Source: 66-474 sp051954935 (GTDB lineage: Bacteria > Pseudomonadota > Gammaproteobacteria > Xanthomonadales > Rhodanobacteraceae). From it: DNA of 64,000 bases. This document shows positions 48,001 through 56,500 of the stretch, piece after piece; within the stretch, counting starts at the first letter, position 1; each line of letters starts with the position of its first letter. The stretch is taken from NCBI GenBank assembly GCA_051954935.1, contig JBQCHG010000029.1:9869-73868 (forward strand), written 5' to 3'. The notes below the pieces were generated by a model. That model saw only the letters and a list, made by a program, of their open reading frames with translations, was not told the DNA's origin and ran no database searches. The translations under genes were made by a program, and so were the position numbers.

Positions 48001-48978
48001 TCACGGGCGTGCCGAATACCCGTCCAGCGCGAGCTTCAGCTGGATCTTCATCTCCTCGCGCAATGGCAGCGGCGCCACCACTTCCGCATCCGGGCCGTAC
48101 TTCATCACGTCCATCAGCAGTTCGCGCGAATTCGAATACGGCACGCGCAATTCGTAGCGTCCGTCGGGCAGGAATTGTCCTTCCTGCTGCGAATGCCAAT
48201 GTTCGTCGGCGACCCAGCGCGCCGCGCGAGCGGAGAAGCGGATCGTCGCCCAGGCTTTAGGCGCGCCGGCGAAGATGCCGTAGCTGGAAGCGAGCACGGC
48301 GTCGAGCTCGGCGTTGTCGCGGTCCAGCGCCGCCGTTTCCAGTTGCTCCGGTTCGACGATGCGATCCACCGCGAAGCTGCGCAGCGCCTCGCGATCGTGG
48401 TCCCAGGCGTCCAGGTACCAGTTGTCGCGATAGTGCGTCAGCCGCTGCGGCGATACCGTGCGCGTGGTATCGGCATCGGTGGTGCGCGCCCGATAGCGGA
48501 ATTTGAGCTGCTTGCGCGCCAGTACCGCGCCCGCGACGATCCGGAACACGCGCTGGTCCAGCGTGCGCGAGCCGTACGGAATCACGCGGATGCGCTCGAC
48601 CGGCAGCGGCTTGCCTTCCGCGTGCTCGCTCATCAGGCGTTCCATGCGCGACTTGAACGGCGCCAGGGCACTCGCCAGCACGCCCGGATCCGAGCGGCCG
48701 ATCAGTTCGTTCAGCGCCATAAGCGCCGCAAGCTCTTCGCTGGTCAGCCACAGGCCCGGCAACTCGAAGCGATCGGCTTCCTCGCGGTCGTAGGAAAAGC
48801 CGTGGCGTTCGGTATCGCTTTCCAGCGGCGCGCCCAGCGCATCGCGCAGGAAGGCAATGTCGCGATAAAGCGTGGCGCGCGAGCAGCCGAGTTCGTCTTT
48901 CAGGCGCTCCTGGCTGACCGGATGCCGTGCAGCCTTGAAGATGCGATGCAGGGTGAGGATGCGCTCGTAACGATCCAT
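48001..48978 (-). CDS. YafY/WYL-domain transcriptional regulator
   Basis: This 325-residue regulator has an N-terminal winged HTH_11 domain (RILTLHRIFKAARHPVSQER, then LGCSRATLYRDIAFL) and a WYL sensor domain (about residues 140-225), with LTHYRDNWYLDAWDHDREAL standing for the WYL motif region. A WCX-like C-terminal extension ends the chain. WYL proteins sense nucleic acids or nucleotides and control diverse genes. It is divergent from the sulfite-dehydrogenase genes, so local control is possible but unsupported by any visible operator. Confidence 0.9.
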   Translation of the reverse strand: MDRYERILTLHRIFKAARHPVSQERLKDELGCSRATLYRDIAFLRDALGAPLESDTERHGFSYDREEADRFELPGLWLTSEELAALMALNELIGRSDPGVLASALAPFKSRMERLMSEHAEGKPLPVERIRVIPYGSRTLDQRVFRIVAGAVLARKQLKFRYRARTTDADTTRTVSPQRLTHYRDNWYLDAWDHDREALRSFAVDRIVEPEQLETAALDRDNAELDAVLASSYGIFAGAPKAWATIRFSARAARWVADEHWHSQQEGQFLPDGRYELRVPYSNSRELLMDVMKYGPDAEVVAPLPLREEMKIQLKLALDGYSARP

Positions 48979-49048
48979 TAGGAATGGCTTCGACTGAATG
49001 GTTGGCTGTCGTTCTAATCACATCTTCATACTTCCACAACCCCCATCA

Positions 49049-49095
49049 ATCCGGTGCTGTGCACCGGATCGGCCGCCCCCTTGACTCAAGGGGGC
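49049..49095. repeat. Two tandem perfect hairpins upstream of the soeA-like gene
   Basis: ATCCGGTGC-TGT-GCACCGGAT (49049-49069) has a 9-bp stem. GCCCCCTTG-ACT-CAAGGGGGC (49075-49095 with the inner A/T) also has a 9-bp stem. Only five bases separate them. No T-run follows on either strand, so simple termination is unlikely. Confidence 0.65.
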
Positions 49096-49215
49096 TGAAA
49101 ATCAGAAGCAGCGAGGTGCGGCGCGGGGGCGCGGAGAAGCATGACGGCATGCCCTCATGGCGGCAAGCGTGTCTCTGCTTCGGCTACCATCCCAGTTCCG
49201 GATTATCGAAACGTC

Positions 49216-49308
49216 ATCCCGGCCAAGAGCCGCCATCCATGGCCAAGAGCTCCGTGGCCGGGATCCCAGTGCCATGGATGGAAAATGGATTCCGGCTTGC
49301 GCCGGAAT
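49216..49308. repeat. Pair of dispersed repeats before the soeA-like gene
   Basis: ATCCCGGCCA (49216-49225) pairs with TGGCCGGGAT (49255-49264). ATTCCGGC-TTGC-GCCGGAAT (49289-49308) is followed by GACG. The first shares arms with 41711-41733 and the second shares its core with 32042-32061, so these are copies of one dispersed family. Confidence 0.8.
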
Positions 49309-49324
49309 GACGAAGTGGGAACCC

Positions 49325-52123
49325 ATGCCGCATCGAAATCTCAAACTGAGCGAGCCCATCGGCGACCAGGTCAAGGAAACGACCTGCTACATGTGCGCGT
49401 GCCGATGCGGAATAAGGGTGCACATGAAGGACGGCCGTGTCCGCTACATCGACGGCAATCCGGACCATCCGGTCAATCGGGGCGTGATCTGCGCCAAGGG
49501 CTCGTCCGGCATCATGCAACACTACTCGCCGGCCCGCTTGAGCAAGCCGCTGCTGCGGGTAGGCGCGCGCGGCGAGCGCAGGTTCCGCGAAATCGAATGG
49601 GACCAGGCGCTCGACATCGCGACGAAGTGGCTGTCCGACATCCACGCGCGCAATCCGGACGAGCTCGCCTTCTTCACCGGGCGCGACCAGTCGCAGGCCC
49701 TGACCGGCTGGTGGGCGCAGCAGTTCGGCACCATCAACTACGCCGCGCACGGCGGGTTCTGTTCGGTGAACATGGCCGCGGCCGGCATGTACACCTTCGG
49801 CGGTTCGTTCTGGGAATTCGGCGAACCGGACTGGGACCGCACGAAATACCTGATGCTGTGGGGCGTGGCCGAGGACCACGACTCCAACCCCATTAAGCTG
49901 GGCCTGGGAAAACTCAAGGCGCGCGGCGCCAAGATTGTCGTCGTCAACCCGGTGCGGTCGGGTTACGGCGCAATCGCCGACGAGTGGATCGCGATCAATC
50001 CCGGTACCGATGGCTTGCTGGCCGGCGCGCTGATCCACGAGTTGCTGCGTTCCGACCGCGTGGATTTCGAATACCTCGTGCGCTACACCAATGCGCATCA
50101 CCTGGTGATCCGCGCGCCGGGCTCGCCGGACGACGGGTTGATCGCGCGTGGCGCGGAGGGGAAGCCGCTGTGCGCTGTGCGGGGCGGGCGCCTTGCCGAC
50201 GCCGCGCAACCGGACATTGCGCCGTTGATCGCCGGCGAATACACCCTGGCCGACGGTCGTCGTGCAATGCCGGCATTCCAGTTGCTGGCCGAGCGTTTCC
50301 TTTCCGACGAATACACCCCGGAAAACGTCGCTTCACGCTGCGGCGTGAATGCAAACACGATTCGCCGCATTGCATCGGAACTCGCCCGCACCGCGTTCGA
50401 CGAAGCGATCGAACTGCCGATTGCGTGGACCGACTCCCACGGCCGCGAACATGCAAGCATGACCGGCCGCCCTGTCTCGATGCACGCGATGCGCGGCATC
50501 AGTGCGCACGCCAACGGATTCCACACCTGCCGCACGCTGCACGTGCTGCAGATGCTGCTGGGCGCGATCGATACGCCCGGCAGTTTCCGGTACCAGCCGC
50601 CCTATCCGAAGTCCGCGCCGCCGCCGAATCGGCCGGCCACGGCGCGCAAGGCCGACGGTACGCTCAATGGCAATCCGCTCGGTTATCCGGTTTCGCCGGA
50701 AGACCTGCTGGTGGATGCGCACGGTGCGCCCCGCCGGATCGATCACGCCTTCTCATGGGCGTACCCGTTGGCCGCGCACGGCATCTTGCAGTCCGTGATC
50801 CGCAATGCCGTCAAAGGCGATCCGCACCGGATCGACACGCTGTTCCTGTTCATGGCGAACATGGGCTGGAACTCGGCGATGGACACGGCGCACACGCGCA
50901 AGCTGTTGTGCGAGCGTGACGAGCACGGCGAATACAAGATCCCGCACATCATCTACGTGGATGCCTACGATTCGGAAACCGTGGCGTTTGCGGATCTGGT
51001 GTTGCCGGACACGACGTACCTGGAACGCCATGACTGCATCAGCCTGCTGGATCGTCCGATTTCGGACGCCGACGCCGCGGCGGATGCGATCCGCACGCCC
51101 GTGGTGCGACCTGATCGTGACGTGCGGCCCTTCCAGGACGTGCTGCTGGATCTGGGTGCGCGGCTGAAGTTGCCGAATCTGGTGGATGAACACGGCCGAG
51201 CGAAGTACCGCGACTTCGCCGACTACATGGTGCGCCACGAACGTGCGCCGGGCTTAGGGCTGCTGGCCGGCTGGCGCGGCGCCGACGGGACGGGCGAAGG
51301 CAAAGGCGCGCCGAATCCCGATCAGCTCGAGCGTTATCGCGAGCATGGCTGTCACTGGGAAGCGCGTGTACCCGAACGCGGCGCGTATTACCGCTTCGGC
51401 AACCGCGACTACCTGCAATGGGCGAATGCGATGGGCTTCGTCGGCTCGGCCGAGCCCATTACCTTGCAGTTGTACTGCGAGGCCTTGCAGCGCTTCCGGC
51501 TTGCGGCACAGGGGCACGGCCCGGTACAGCCGCCGGAGCGCGAACGTGCGCGGGTGGAGAGGTTCTTCGATCCGGTGCCGATGTATTACGCGTCACTCGA
51601 GGAAGACTCGGTGAAGGATGGCTTTCCTCTCCACGCCATCACCCAGCGCCCGATGTTCATGTACCACTCGTGGGGCTCGCAGAATCGCTGGCTGCGGCAG
51701 ATCGCCACGCGCAATTACCTGTACGCGAATCCACGCACGCTGGCCGAGCACGGCATCCACGACAGCGACTGGGCGTGGATCGCGTCGCGGCGCGGACGCA
51801 TCCGTGTGCAGGTGCGAGCCCATGCGGCAACCGCGCCGGGTACTTTGTGGACCTGGAATGCACTTGGCAAGAAACGCGGCGCGTGGGGATTGGCGGGCCA
51901 GGCCCCGGAGTTCGTGGACGGCTTCCTCTTGAACGACTTGATCGGCGAGCGCGATTCCAGCGGCGCCTACAGCAACGCCGATCCGGTCACGGGCCAGGCC
52001 GCGTGGTTCGACCTCCGCGTGCGACTGGAGCGCGATCCGCAACCAGATGTGCCGGGACACCGGGTCGAACTGCATGACATCGCGGGAGACGACCCACACG
52101 GAAGGCGGAGCGCATCCGCATGA
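49325..52123 (+). CDS. soeA: SoeA-like molybdopterin sulfite dehydrogenase catalytic subunit
   Basis: This 932-residue DMSO-reductase-family enzyme has an N-terminal [4Fe-4S] site (Cys21, Cys24, Cys28, Cys56) and bis-MGD domains. Cys146 in GGFCSVNMAAAG is a candidate molybdenum ligand. There is no twin-arginine signal peptide, so it should face the cytoplasm like SoeA, unlike DmsA or PhsA. A four-cluster ferredoxin and a DmsC-like anchor downstream complete the SoeABC pattern, which oxidises sulfite to sulfate and reduces quinone. The stop overlaps the transporter start as ATGA. Substrate assignment is by analogy; other oxyanions remain possible. Confidence 0.78.
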   Translation: MPHRNLKLSEPIGDQVKETTCYMCACRCGIRVHMKDGRVRYIDGNPDHPVNRGVICAKGSSGIMQHYSPARLSKPLLRVGARGERRFREIEWDQALDIATKWLSDIHARNPDELAFFTGRDQSQALTGWWAQQFGTINYAAHGGFCSVNMAAAGMYTFGGSFWEFGEPDWDRTKYLMLWGVAEDHDSNPIKLGLGKLKARGAKIVVVNPVRSGYGAIADEWIAINPGTDGLLAGALIHELLRSDRVDFEYLVRYTNAHHLVIRAPGSPDDGLIARGAEGKPLCAVRGGRLADAAQPDIAPLIAGEYTLADGRRAMPAFQLLAERFLSDEYTPENVASRCGVNANTIRRIASELARTAFDEAIELPIAWTDSHGREHASMTGRPVSMHAMRGISAHANGFHTCRTLHVLQMLLGAIDTPGSFRYQPPYPKSAPPPNRPATARKADGTLNGNPLGYPVSPEDLLVDAHGAPRRIDHAFSWAYPLAAHGILQSVIRNAVKGDPHRIDTLFLFMANMGWNSAMDTAHTRKLLCERDEHGEYKIPHIIYVDAYDSETVAFADLVLPDTTYLERHDCISLLDRPISDADAAADAIRTPVVRPDRDVRPFQDVLLDLGARLKLPNLVDEHGRAKYRDFADYMVRHERAPGLGLLAGWRGADGTGEGKGAPNPDQLERYREHGCHWEARVPERGAYYRFGNRDYLQWANAMGFVGSAEPITLQLYCEALQRFRLAAQGHGPVQPPERERARVERFFDPVPMYYASLEEDSVKDGFPLHAITQRPMFMYHSWGSQNRWLRQIATRNYLYANPRTLAEHGIHDSDWAWIASRRGRIRVQVRAHAATAPGTLWTWNALGKKRGAWGLAGQAPEFVDGFLLNDLIGERDSSGAYSNADPVTGQAAWFDLRVRLERDPQPDVPGHRVELHDIAGDDPHGRRSASA

Positions 52124-53880
52124 CCTGGCAAGCCTGGGCCACTGCCGCGATCATCCTCCTTGCGATGGTGCTGTTCGCCAGCGAGAAGGTGCGCATCGAC
52201 ATCGTCGCGCTGATCGCACTGGCCCTGCTGATGGTGCTCGGCATCGTCTCGCCGGAGGAGGCGCTCTCCGGGTTCAGCAACGAGGCAACGGTGACGGTGG
52301 CGGCGATGTTCGCGCTGTCCATGGGCATCGAACGCTCCGGCGCGCTGGATCCGCTCAGCCGGCTGCTTTCGCGCATCAAGCAGCCTTGGCTGCTGACGCT
52401 GGGCATGATGCTCGCCATCGCGCCGCTGGGCGCGTTCATCAAGAATGTGGCGCTGGTGGCGACGTTCCTGCCGCTTGCGCTGCGCGTATGCGCGCGCACC
52501 GGTACCTCGCCCTCGCGCGTGCTGATGCCGATGGCCTATGCCGCACAGATGGGCGGCGTGTGCACCTTGATCGGCACGTCTTCCAACCTGCTGGTGGATT
52601 CGCTGTCGCAGAAGCACGGCTTGGCGCCGCTGGGCGTCTTCGAGTTCACCAAACTCGGCGTATTGCTGGCGATAGCGGGAATCCTCTACCTGATGGTGAT
52701 CGGCCGCTGGCTGCTGCCGCGCCAGCTCGAAATGGCGACGCCCGAACTGATGCAGGTCGGCAAATACGTCACCGAACTGAAGGTGATGTCCGAATCAACG
52801 CTGGTGGGGCAAACCATCGCCGAGGCACGGCTGGGGGAGAAGCACGGCGTCTATCCGCTGGAACTGCTGCGCGGAGAGGAGCACATGTGGTCGCCGCGCA
52901 CGCAGAAGCTGCAGGTCGGAGACGTGCTGCTGATGCGCGGCGAATGGGAGAAGCTGGAAGAGTTCCGCAAGCAGACGCGACTGGAGATCGATCCCGAATT
53001 CAAGCACGCCCGCGACGACGGTGAAGCGCGCGTGCTGATGGAAGTGCTGGTCACGCCGGCCAGCCCGATCGAGGCGCGCACGCTGCCGGAGCTGGACCTG
53101 CAGTCCCGCTATGACGCGACCGTGCTGGCCATCCATCGCCGCGGTCACGTGCTGCGCGAAAAGATGAGCCGCATCCCGCTCGAGGTCGGCGACGTGCTGA
53201 TGTTGCTGGTACCGGAAACGATCACCGCCAAGTTGCGCGCCGACGACCGCTTCATCGTGCTGAACGAGCGCGAAGACGCGCGCCGCTCGCCCTACCGGGC
53301 ACTGATTGCCGTGGCGATCATGCTCGGCGTCGTCGTGGTATCCGGGCTGCGCTGGTTGCCGATCCCGATCGCGGCGATTTGCGGCGTGGTGGCCATGGCA
53401 CTGACGCGCTGCTTCGGCCGCAAGGATGTCTACGAGGCGATGGACTGGAAGATCATCATCCTGCTCGGCGCGATCCTGCCGCTCGGAATAGCCATCGAGA
53501 AGACCGGCCTTTCCAGATACGTGGTGGATGCGGGCGTGCAGATGGTCGGCGACCACGGACCGCTCGCGGCGTTGCTGATGGTGTACCTGCTGACCGCGTT
53601 GCTGACCGAATTGATGGGCCACAACCCCTCGGTGGTACTGATGGTCGGCATCGCCGTGACCGTGGCGGGTGCCGTGCACGCCGATCCGCACCCGTTCATC
53701 GTCGCGGTGGCATTCGCCGCGGCTACCTCGTTCGCGACGCCCGTGGGCTATCCGACCAATACCATGGTCTATTACGCAGGCGGCTACCGCTTCACCGATT
53801 TCATGAAAGTCGGCATCCCGCTGATCGCGCTGTTCTGCGGGCTCTCGATGTACCTGATTCCAAAGATATGGCCTTTCTAG
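52120..53880 (+). CDS. SLC13/DASS-family transporter with two TrkA-C domains
   Basis: This 586-residue membrane protein has an N-terminal helix bundle (about residues 1-200), two cytoplasmic RCK_C/TrkA-C domains (about 205-290 and 300-380) and a second bundle (about 390-586). Repeats such as MGGVCTLIGTSSNLLVDSLS and FATPVGYPTNTMVYYAGGY are the substrate-site signatures of the DASS family. Relatives carry sulfate, sulfite, sulfonates or dicarboxylates. Its ATGA overlap with the soeA-like gene suggests it moves the substrate or the sulfate product of that enzyme. Confidence 0.85.
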   Translation: MTWQAWATAAIILLAMVLFASEKVRIDIVALIALALLMVLGIVSPEEALSGFSNEATVTVAAMFALSMGIERSGALDPLSRLLSRIKQPWLLTLGMMLAIAPLGAFIKNVALVATFLPLALRVCARTGTSPSRVLMPMAYAAQMGGVCTLIGTSSNLLVDSLSQKHGLAPLGVFEFTKLGVLLAIAGILYLMVIGRWLLPRQLEMATPELMQVGKYVTELKVMSESTLVGQTIAEARLGEKHGVYPLELLRGEEHMWSPRTQKLQVGDVLLMRGEWEKLEEFRKQTRLEIDPEFKHARDDGEARVLMEVLVTPASPIEARTLPELDLQSRYDATVLAIHRRGHVLREKMSRIPLEVGDVLMLLVPETITAKLRADDRFIVLNEREDARRSPYRALIAVAIMLGVVVVSGLRWLPIPIAAICGVVAMALTRCFGRKDVYEAMDWKIIILLGAILPLGIAIEKTGLSRYVVDAGVQMVGDHGPLAALLMVYLLTALLTELMGHNPSVVLMVGIAVTVAGAVHADPHPFIVAVAFAAATSFATPVGYPTNTMVYYAGGYRFTDFMKVGIPLIALFCGLSMYLIPKIWPF

Positions 53881-53885
53881 CTTTT

Positions 53886-53930
53886 CCTTCTCCCGCTTGC
53901 GGGAGAAGGTGCCCGAAGGGCGGATGAGGG
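53886..53930. repeat. Left hairpin repeat of the DUF559 unit
   Basis: CCTTCTCCCGC-TT-GCGGGAGAAGG (53886-53909) is a perfect 11-bp hairpin, followed by GTGCCCGAAGGGCGGATGAGGG to 53930. The start codon of the DUF559 gene is inside the last segment. The repeat returns in inverted orientation after the gene. Confidence 0.85.
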
Positions 53931-54343
53931 AAACTTGGCGAAAGCGCACGAGGCAACACTTGCTAAAGAATCTCAGACAATCCCGCACGCGAGCACTTAG
54001 CCAAAACAGTACGGATGCCGAGCAACTGCTCTGGCGTTATCTGCGCAACCGTAACCTCGGCGGCTTGAAGTTCCGCCGGCAAGTTCCGCTGGGGTCCTAC
54101 ATCGCTGACTTTGCGTGCATGGAACAGCACCTGGTCGTTGAGCTCGATGGCGCGCAAAACCTGGACTGCAAACGCGACGGGACAAGAACGCTTGCGCTCG
54201 AGCGTGCCGGGTTCCGTGTATTGCGTTTCTGGAACCACGACGCCCTGTTGCAGACGGAAGCCGTGCTGGAAACGATACTTCACGCTTCGAATCCCCCTCA
54301 CCCCGGCCCTCTCCCGCAAGCGGAAGAGGGAGCAAAAGCATGA
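53924..54343 (+). CDS. DUF559 (Vsr-like) endonuclease-domain protein
   Basis: This 139-residue protein has the DUF559 fold of the restriction-endonuclease superfamily. The pattern is AEQLLWRYLRNRNLGGLKFR, then IADFACMEQHLVVELDG with the catalytic Asp-Glu set, then LALERAGFRVLRFWNHD. The usual DG-x-QH reads DGAQN, so one conserved His is replaced by Asn. The first codons lie in the left repeat and the last 17 residues (NPPHPGPLPQAEEGAKA) are translated from the right repeat. The stop overlaps soeB as ATGA. The role is unknown; it looks like a passenger inserted in the operon. Confidence 0.8.
   Translation: MRETWRKRTRQHLLKNLRQSRTRALSQNSTDAEQLLWRYLRNRNLGGLKFRRQVPLGSYIADFACMEQHLVVELDGAQNLDCKRDGTRTLALERAGFRVLRFWNHDALLQTEAVLETILHASNPPHPGPLPQAEEGAKA
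54296..54330. repeat. Right hairpin repeat of the DUF559 unit
   Basis: CCCTCACCCCGGCC is followed by CCCTCTCCCGC-AA-GCGGAAGAGGG (54307-54330), an 11-bp stem with one mismatch. It is the inverted counterpart of the repeat at 53886-53930 and encodes the end of the DUF559 protein. Confidence 0.85.
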
Positions 54344-55122
54344 CTGCGCTTCCCCCTCCCTCCAAGAAGAAACTCGGCCTGGTGATAGACCTCGATACCT
54401 GCGTGGGCTGCCATGCCTGCGCGGTGGCGTGCAAGGAATGGAACGACGGCGGCCAGTTCGGGCCGCTGCCGGACAGCGATCCATACGGGAGCGATCCGGT
54501 CGGGGTATGGTTCAACCGGGTGCATACGTACGAGGTCGCGCCCGCCGGCTCCAAAGACACCGCGGACGCCGGGTTCGGCTCCTTCCAGGCGTCGAACATG
54601 GTCCATTTCCCTCGCTCGTGCCTGCACTGCGAAACGCCGGACTGCGTGACGGTGTGCCCGACCGGCGCCAGCTACAAGCGCGCCGAGGACGGCATCGTGC
54701 TGGTGGACGAAGACAAGTGCATCGGCTGCCAGTTGTGCGCGTGGGCGTGTCCGTACGGTGCGCGCGAGATCAGCGAGCGGAAGGGCACGATGCAGAAATG
54801 CACGCTTTGCGTGGACCGCATCTACAACGAAACGCTGGACGAGGAAGACCGCCAGCCCGCCTGCGTGAAAGCCTGCCCCACCCGCGCGCGCCACTTCGGC
54901 GACATCGGCGATCCTGATTCGGCGATCTCGAAGCTCGTTGCGGAACGCGACGGCTACGACCTGATGCCGGAATTCGGCTACAGGCCGGTCAACAAGTACC
55001 TGCCACCGCGGCCGAGGCGTGACGGATCGCACATGCAGCCTGCCGTTGCCCGGGAAGAGACTCTGGATTCCGCGCAACTGCCGCCCTTGCTCAGATGGCT
55101 GGACAAGGCGTTGTCGCGATGA
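54340..55122 (+). CDS. soeB: SoeB-like iron-sulfur electron-transfer subunit
   Basis: This 260-residue DmsB/PsrB-type ferredoxin has sixteen Cys in four cluster sets: CVGCHACAVAC, CLHCETPDCVTVC, CIGCQLCAWAC, and CTLC with the later CVKAC. It passes electrons from the molybdenum subunit to the membrane anchor. SoeB-like features are the early DTCVGCHACAVACKEWN and the long N-terminal insertion before the second set. The start overlaps the DUF559 stop as ATGA, so translation is coupled through the inserted gene. Confidence 0.88.
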   Translation: MTALPPPSKKKLGLVIDLDTCVGCHACAVACKEWNDGGQFGPLPDSDPYGSDPVGVWFNRVHTYEVAPAGSKDTADAGFGSFQASNMVHFPRSCLHCETPDCVTVCPTGASYKRAEDGIVLVDEDKCIGCQLCAWACPYGAREISERKGTMQKCTLCVDRIYNETLDEEDRQPACVKACPTRARHFGDIGDPDSAISKLVAERDGYDLMPEFGYRPVNKYLPPRPRRDGSHMQPAVAREETLDSAQLPPLLRWLDKALSR

Positions 55123-55192
55123 ACGGTTTCAAAGCTCGCGCTCGGCCCGATTCAATCAACATGCTGCGCGCCGGCGGTGCTCGGATCAGGGC

Positions 55193-55258
55193 CGGTACAT
55201 GGATGTACCGCTTTGGGCCCAAGGAATCCTCGCGTACTGACGTGTACGCTACGATTCC
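55193..55258. repeat. Two strong hairpins in the soeB-soeC gap
   Basis: CGGTACAT-GG-ATGTACCG (55193-55210) is an 18-base near-perfect palindrome. GGAATC-CTC-GCGTAC, a six-base loop, then GTACGC-TAC-GATTCC (55223-55258) forms a 12-bp stem with a small internal loop. They stand in a 245-base gap inside the operon that has no supported gene. They resemble none of the other repeats here. Confidence 0.75.
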
Positions 55259-55367
55259 TGCGCTCCGGCGACGCGCAACCACGGAGCTTTTTGCCACGCA
55301 TGGCAGCTTCGCTCGTCACGCTTTGAAATCCGCTCATAAGTGGACGAACGCATAGGGGAGATGCGCC

Positions 55368-56309
55368 ATGAAACCCGCACTGTCGGTGATCTTCTTTACC
55401 GTGCTGGCGGGCGCCGGGTATGGACTGTGGTGCCTGCTCGGCGGTGCGTTGGCGATCGGCATCTATCCGCACGGACGCGGCACGGTGCTGGCACCGCTCG
55501 CGATCGGTTTCGTGTTCGCGAGCGTCGGACTGCTCGCGTCCACGCTGCATCTGGGCCGGCCGTCGCGCGCGTGGCGCGCGTTCTCGCAATGGGATTCCTC
55601 GTGGCTGTCGCGCGAAGGCCTGGCCTCGGTGGCAACCTACCTGCCGACGTTCGCGGTGGCCGGCCTGGCGCGCGGCGATCATCAATTCGTTCCCACCCGC
55701 ATCGCCGGCGCGGTGCTGTGCGCGTGCGCGCTCGCCACGCTGTGGTGCACTGCCCGCATCTACACGTCGCTGAAACCGGTCTCCGCGTGGCGTGATCGGC
55801 GCGTCCTGCCGCTCTACCTGCTGTTCGGGCTGCTTTCGGGCGGGCTGTGGCTGTGGGCGTATCTCGCCTTCAATCCGGGAACGCTCGCCTGGCCATTCGC
55901 GCTGGCGTTGCTCGCACTGGCCGTGATCGTGGCCGGCGTGAAACTCGCCTACTGGAAGGCCGTGGATGCCACGCCCGCCAATACGGCCGGCCACGCCACC
56001 GGGCTGGAGCGCTTCGGCTCCGTGCGCGCGTTCGAAGGCCCGACCACCGAAGGCAATTACCTGACCCGTGAAATGGCGTTCGTGTTGGCGCGCAAGCATG
56101 CGCGCGCGCTGCGCCGGTATGCGGTGGTGTTGCTGGCGCCGGTACCGGTCGCCGCGATCGTGCTGGCCCTGATCTGGCCTCCCGCGCAGGTGTGGCTGGC
56201 GCCGCTGGCCGCGGTGTCATGCGTACTCGGGCTGTTCGTGGAACGCTGGCTGTTCTTCGCGCAGGCGCGGCACTCAGTAGCCGCCTTTTTTCCTGCGCAA
56301 CGACACTGA
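55368..56309 (+). CDS. soeC: SoeC-like (DmsC family) membrane anchor
   Basis: This 313-residue protein has about eight membrane helices and the DmsC outline, starting SVIFFTVLAGAGYGLWCLLG. The segment STLHLGRPSRAWRAFSQWDSS-like, near residues 58-78, with LSREG, is typical of SoeC and DmsC. It anchors the enzyme to the inner membrane and delivers electrons to quinone. GGGGAG precedes the ATG at 55368. The gap of 245 bases from soeB is unusual for this operon and holds two hairpins. Confidence 0.87.
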   Translation: MKPALSVIFFTVLAGAGYGLWCLLGGALAIGIYPHGRGTVLAPLAIGFVFASVGLLASTLHLGRPSRAWRAFSQWDSSWLSREGLASVATYLPTFAVAGLARGDHQFVPTRIAGAVLCACALATLWCTARIYTSLKPVSAWRDRRVLPLYLLFGLLSGGLWLWAYLAFNPGTLAWPFALALLALAVIVAGVKLAYWKAVDATPANTAGHATGLERFGSVRAFEGPTTEGNYLTREMAFVLARKHARALRRYAVVLLAPVPVAAIVLALIWPPAQVWLAPLAAVSCVLGLFVERWLFFAQARHSVAAFFPAQRH

Positions 56310-56500
56310 GATGATCCGCCGCGTTTTTCCGGGCTGCATCGGGACTCGCCGGTGCTGATCAAAGTACATTCATCTTTGCGCAGCAAATAACGTGAAGCGG
56401 CTAGCGCTTCCGGCTCGTCGCTGCGGAATCGCGCGCGAACTTTTGCGACCATTCAGGGTCGGACCAGTTCCGACGTGAGACATTCCTGCTTCGAGGAGAG

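Larger units (their letters stand above)
48979..49324. other. Hairpin- and repeat-filled region before the soeA-like gene
   Basis: These 346 bases contain no gene I can support. They hold two tandem perfect hairpins (49049-49069 and 49075-49095) and two dispersed repeats (49216-49264 and 49289-49308) that reach to within 17 bases of the next start codon. The promoter for the soeA-like gene must lie among them. Confidence 0.65.

Noticed and set aside
55095..55355. 86-codon open frame between soeB and soeC
   Set aside because: It starts within soeB, spans hairpins and has no recognisable domain or ribosome site.
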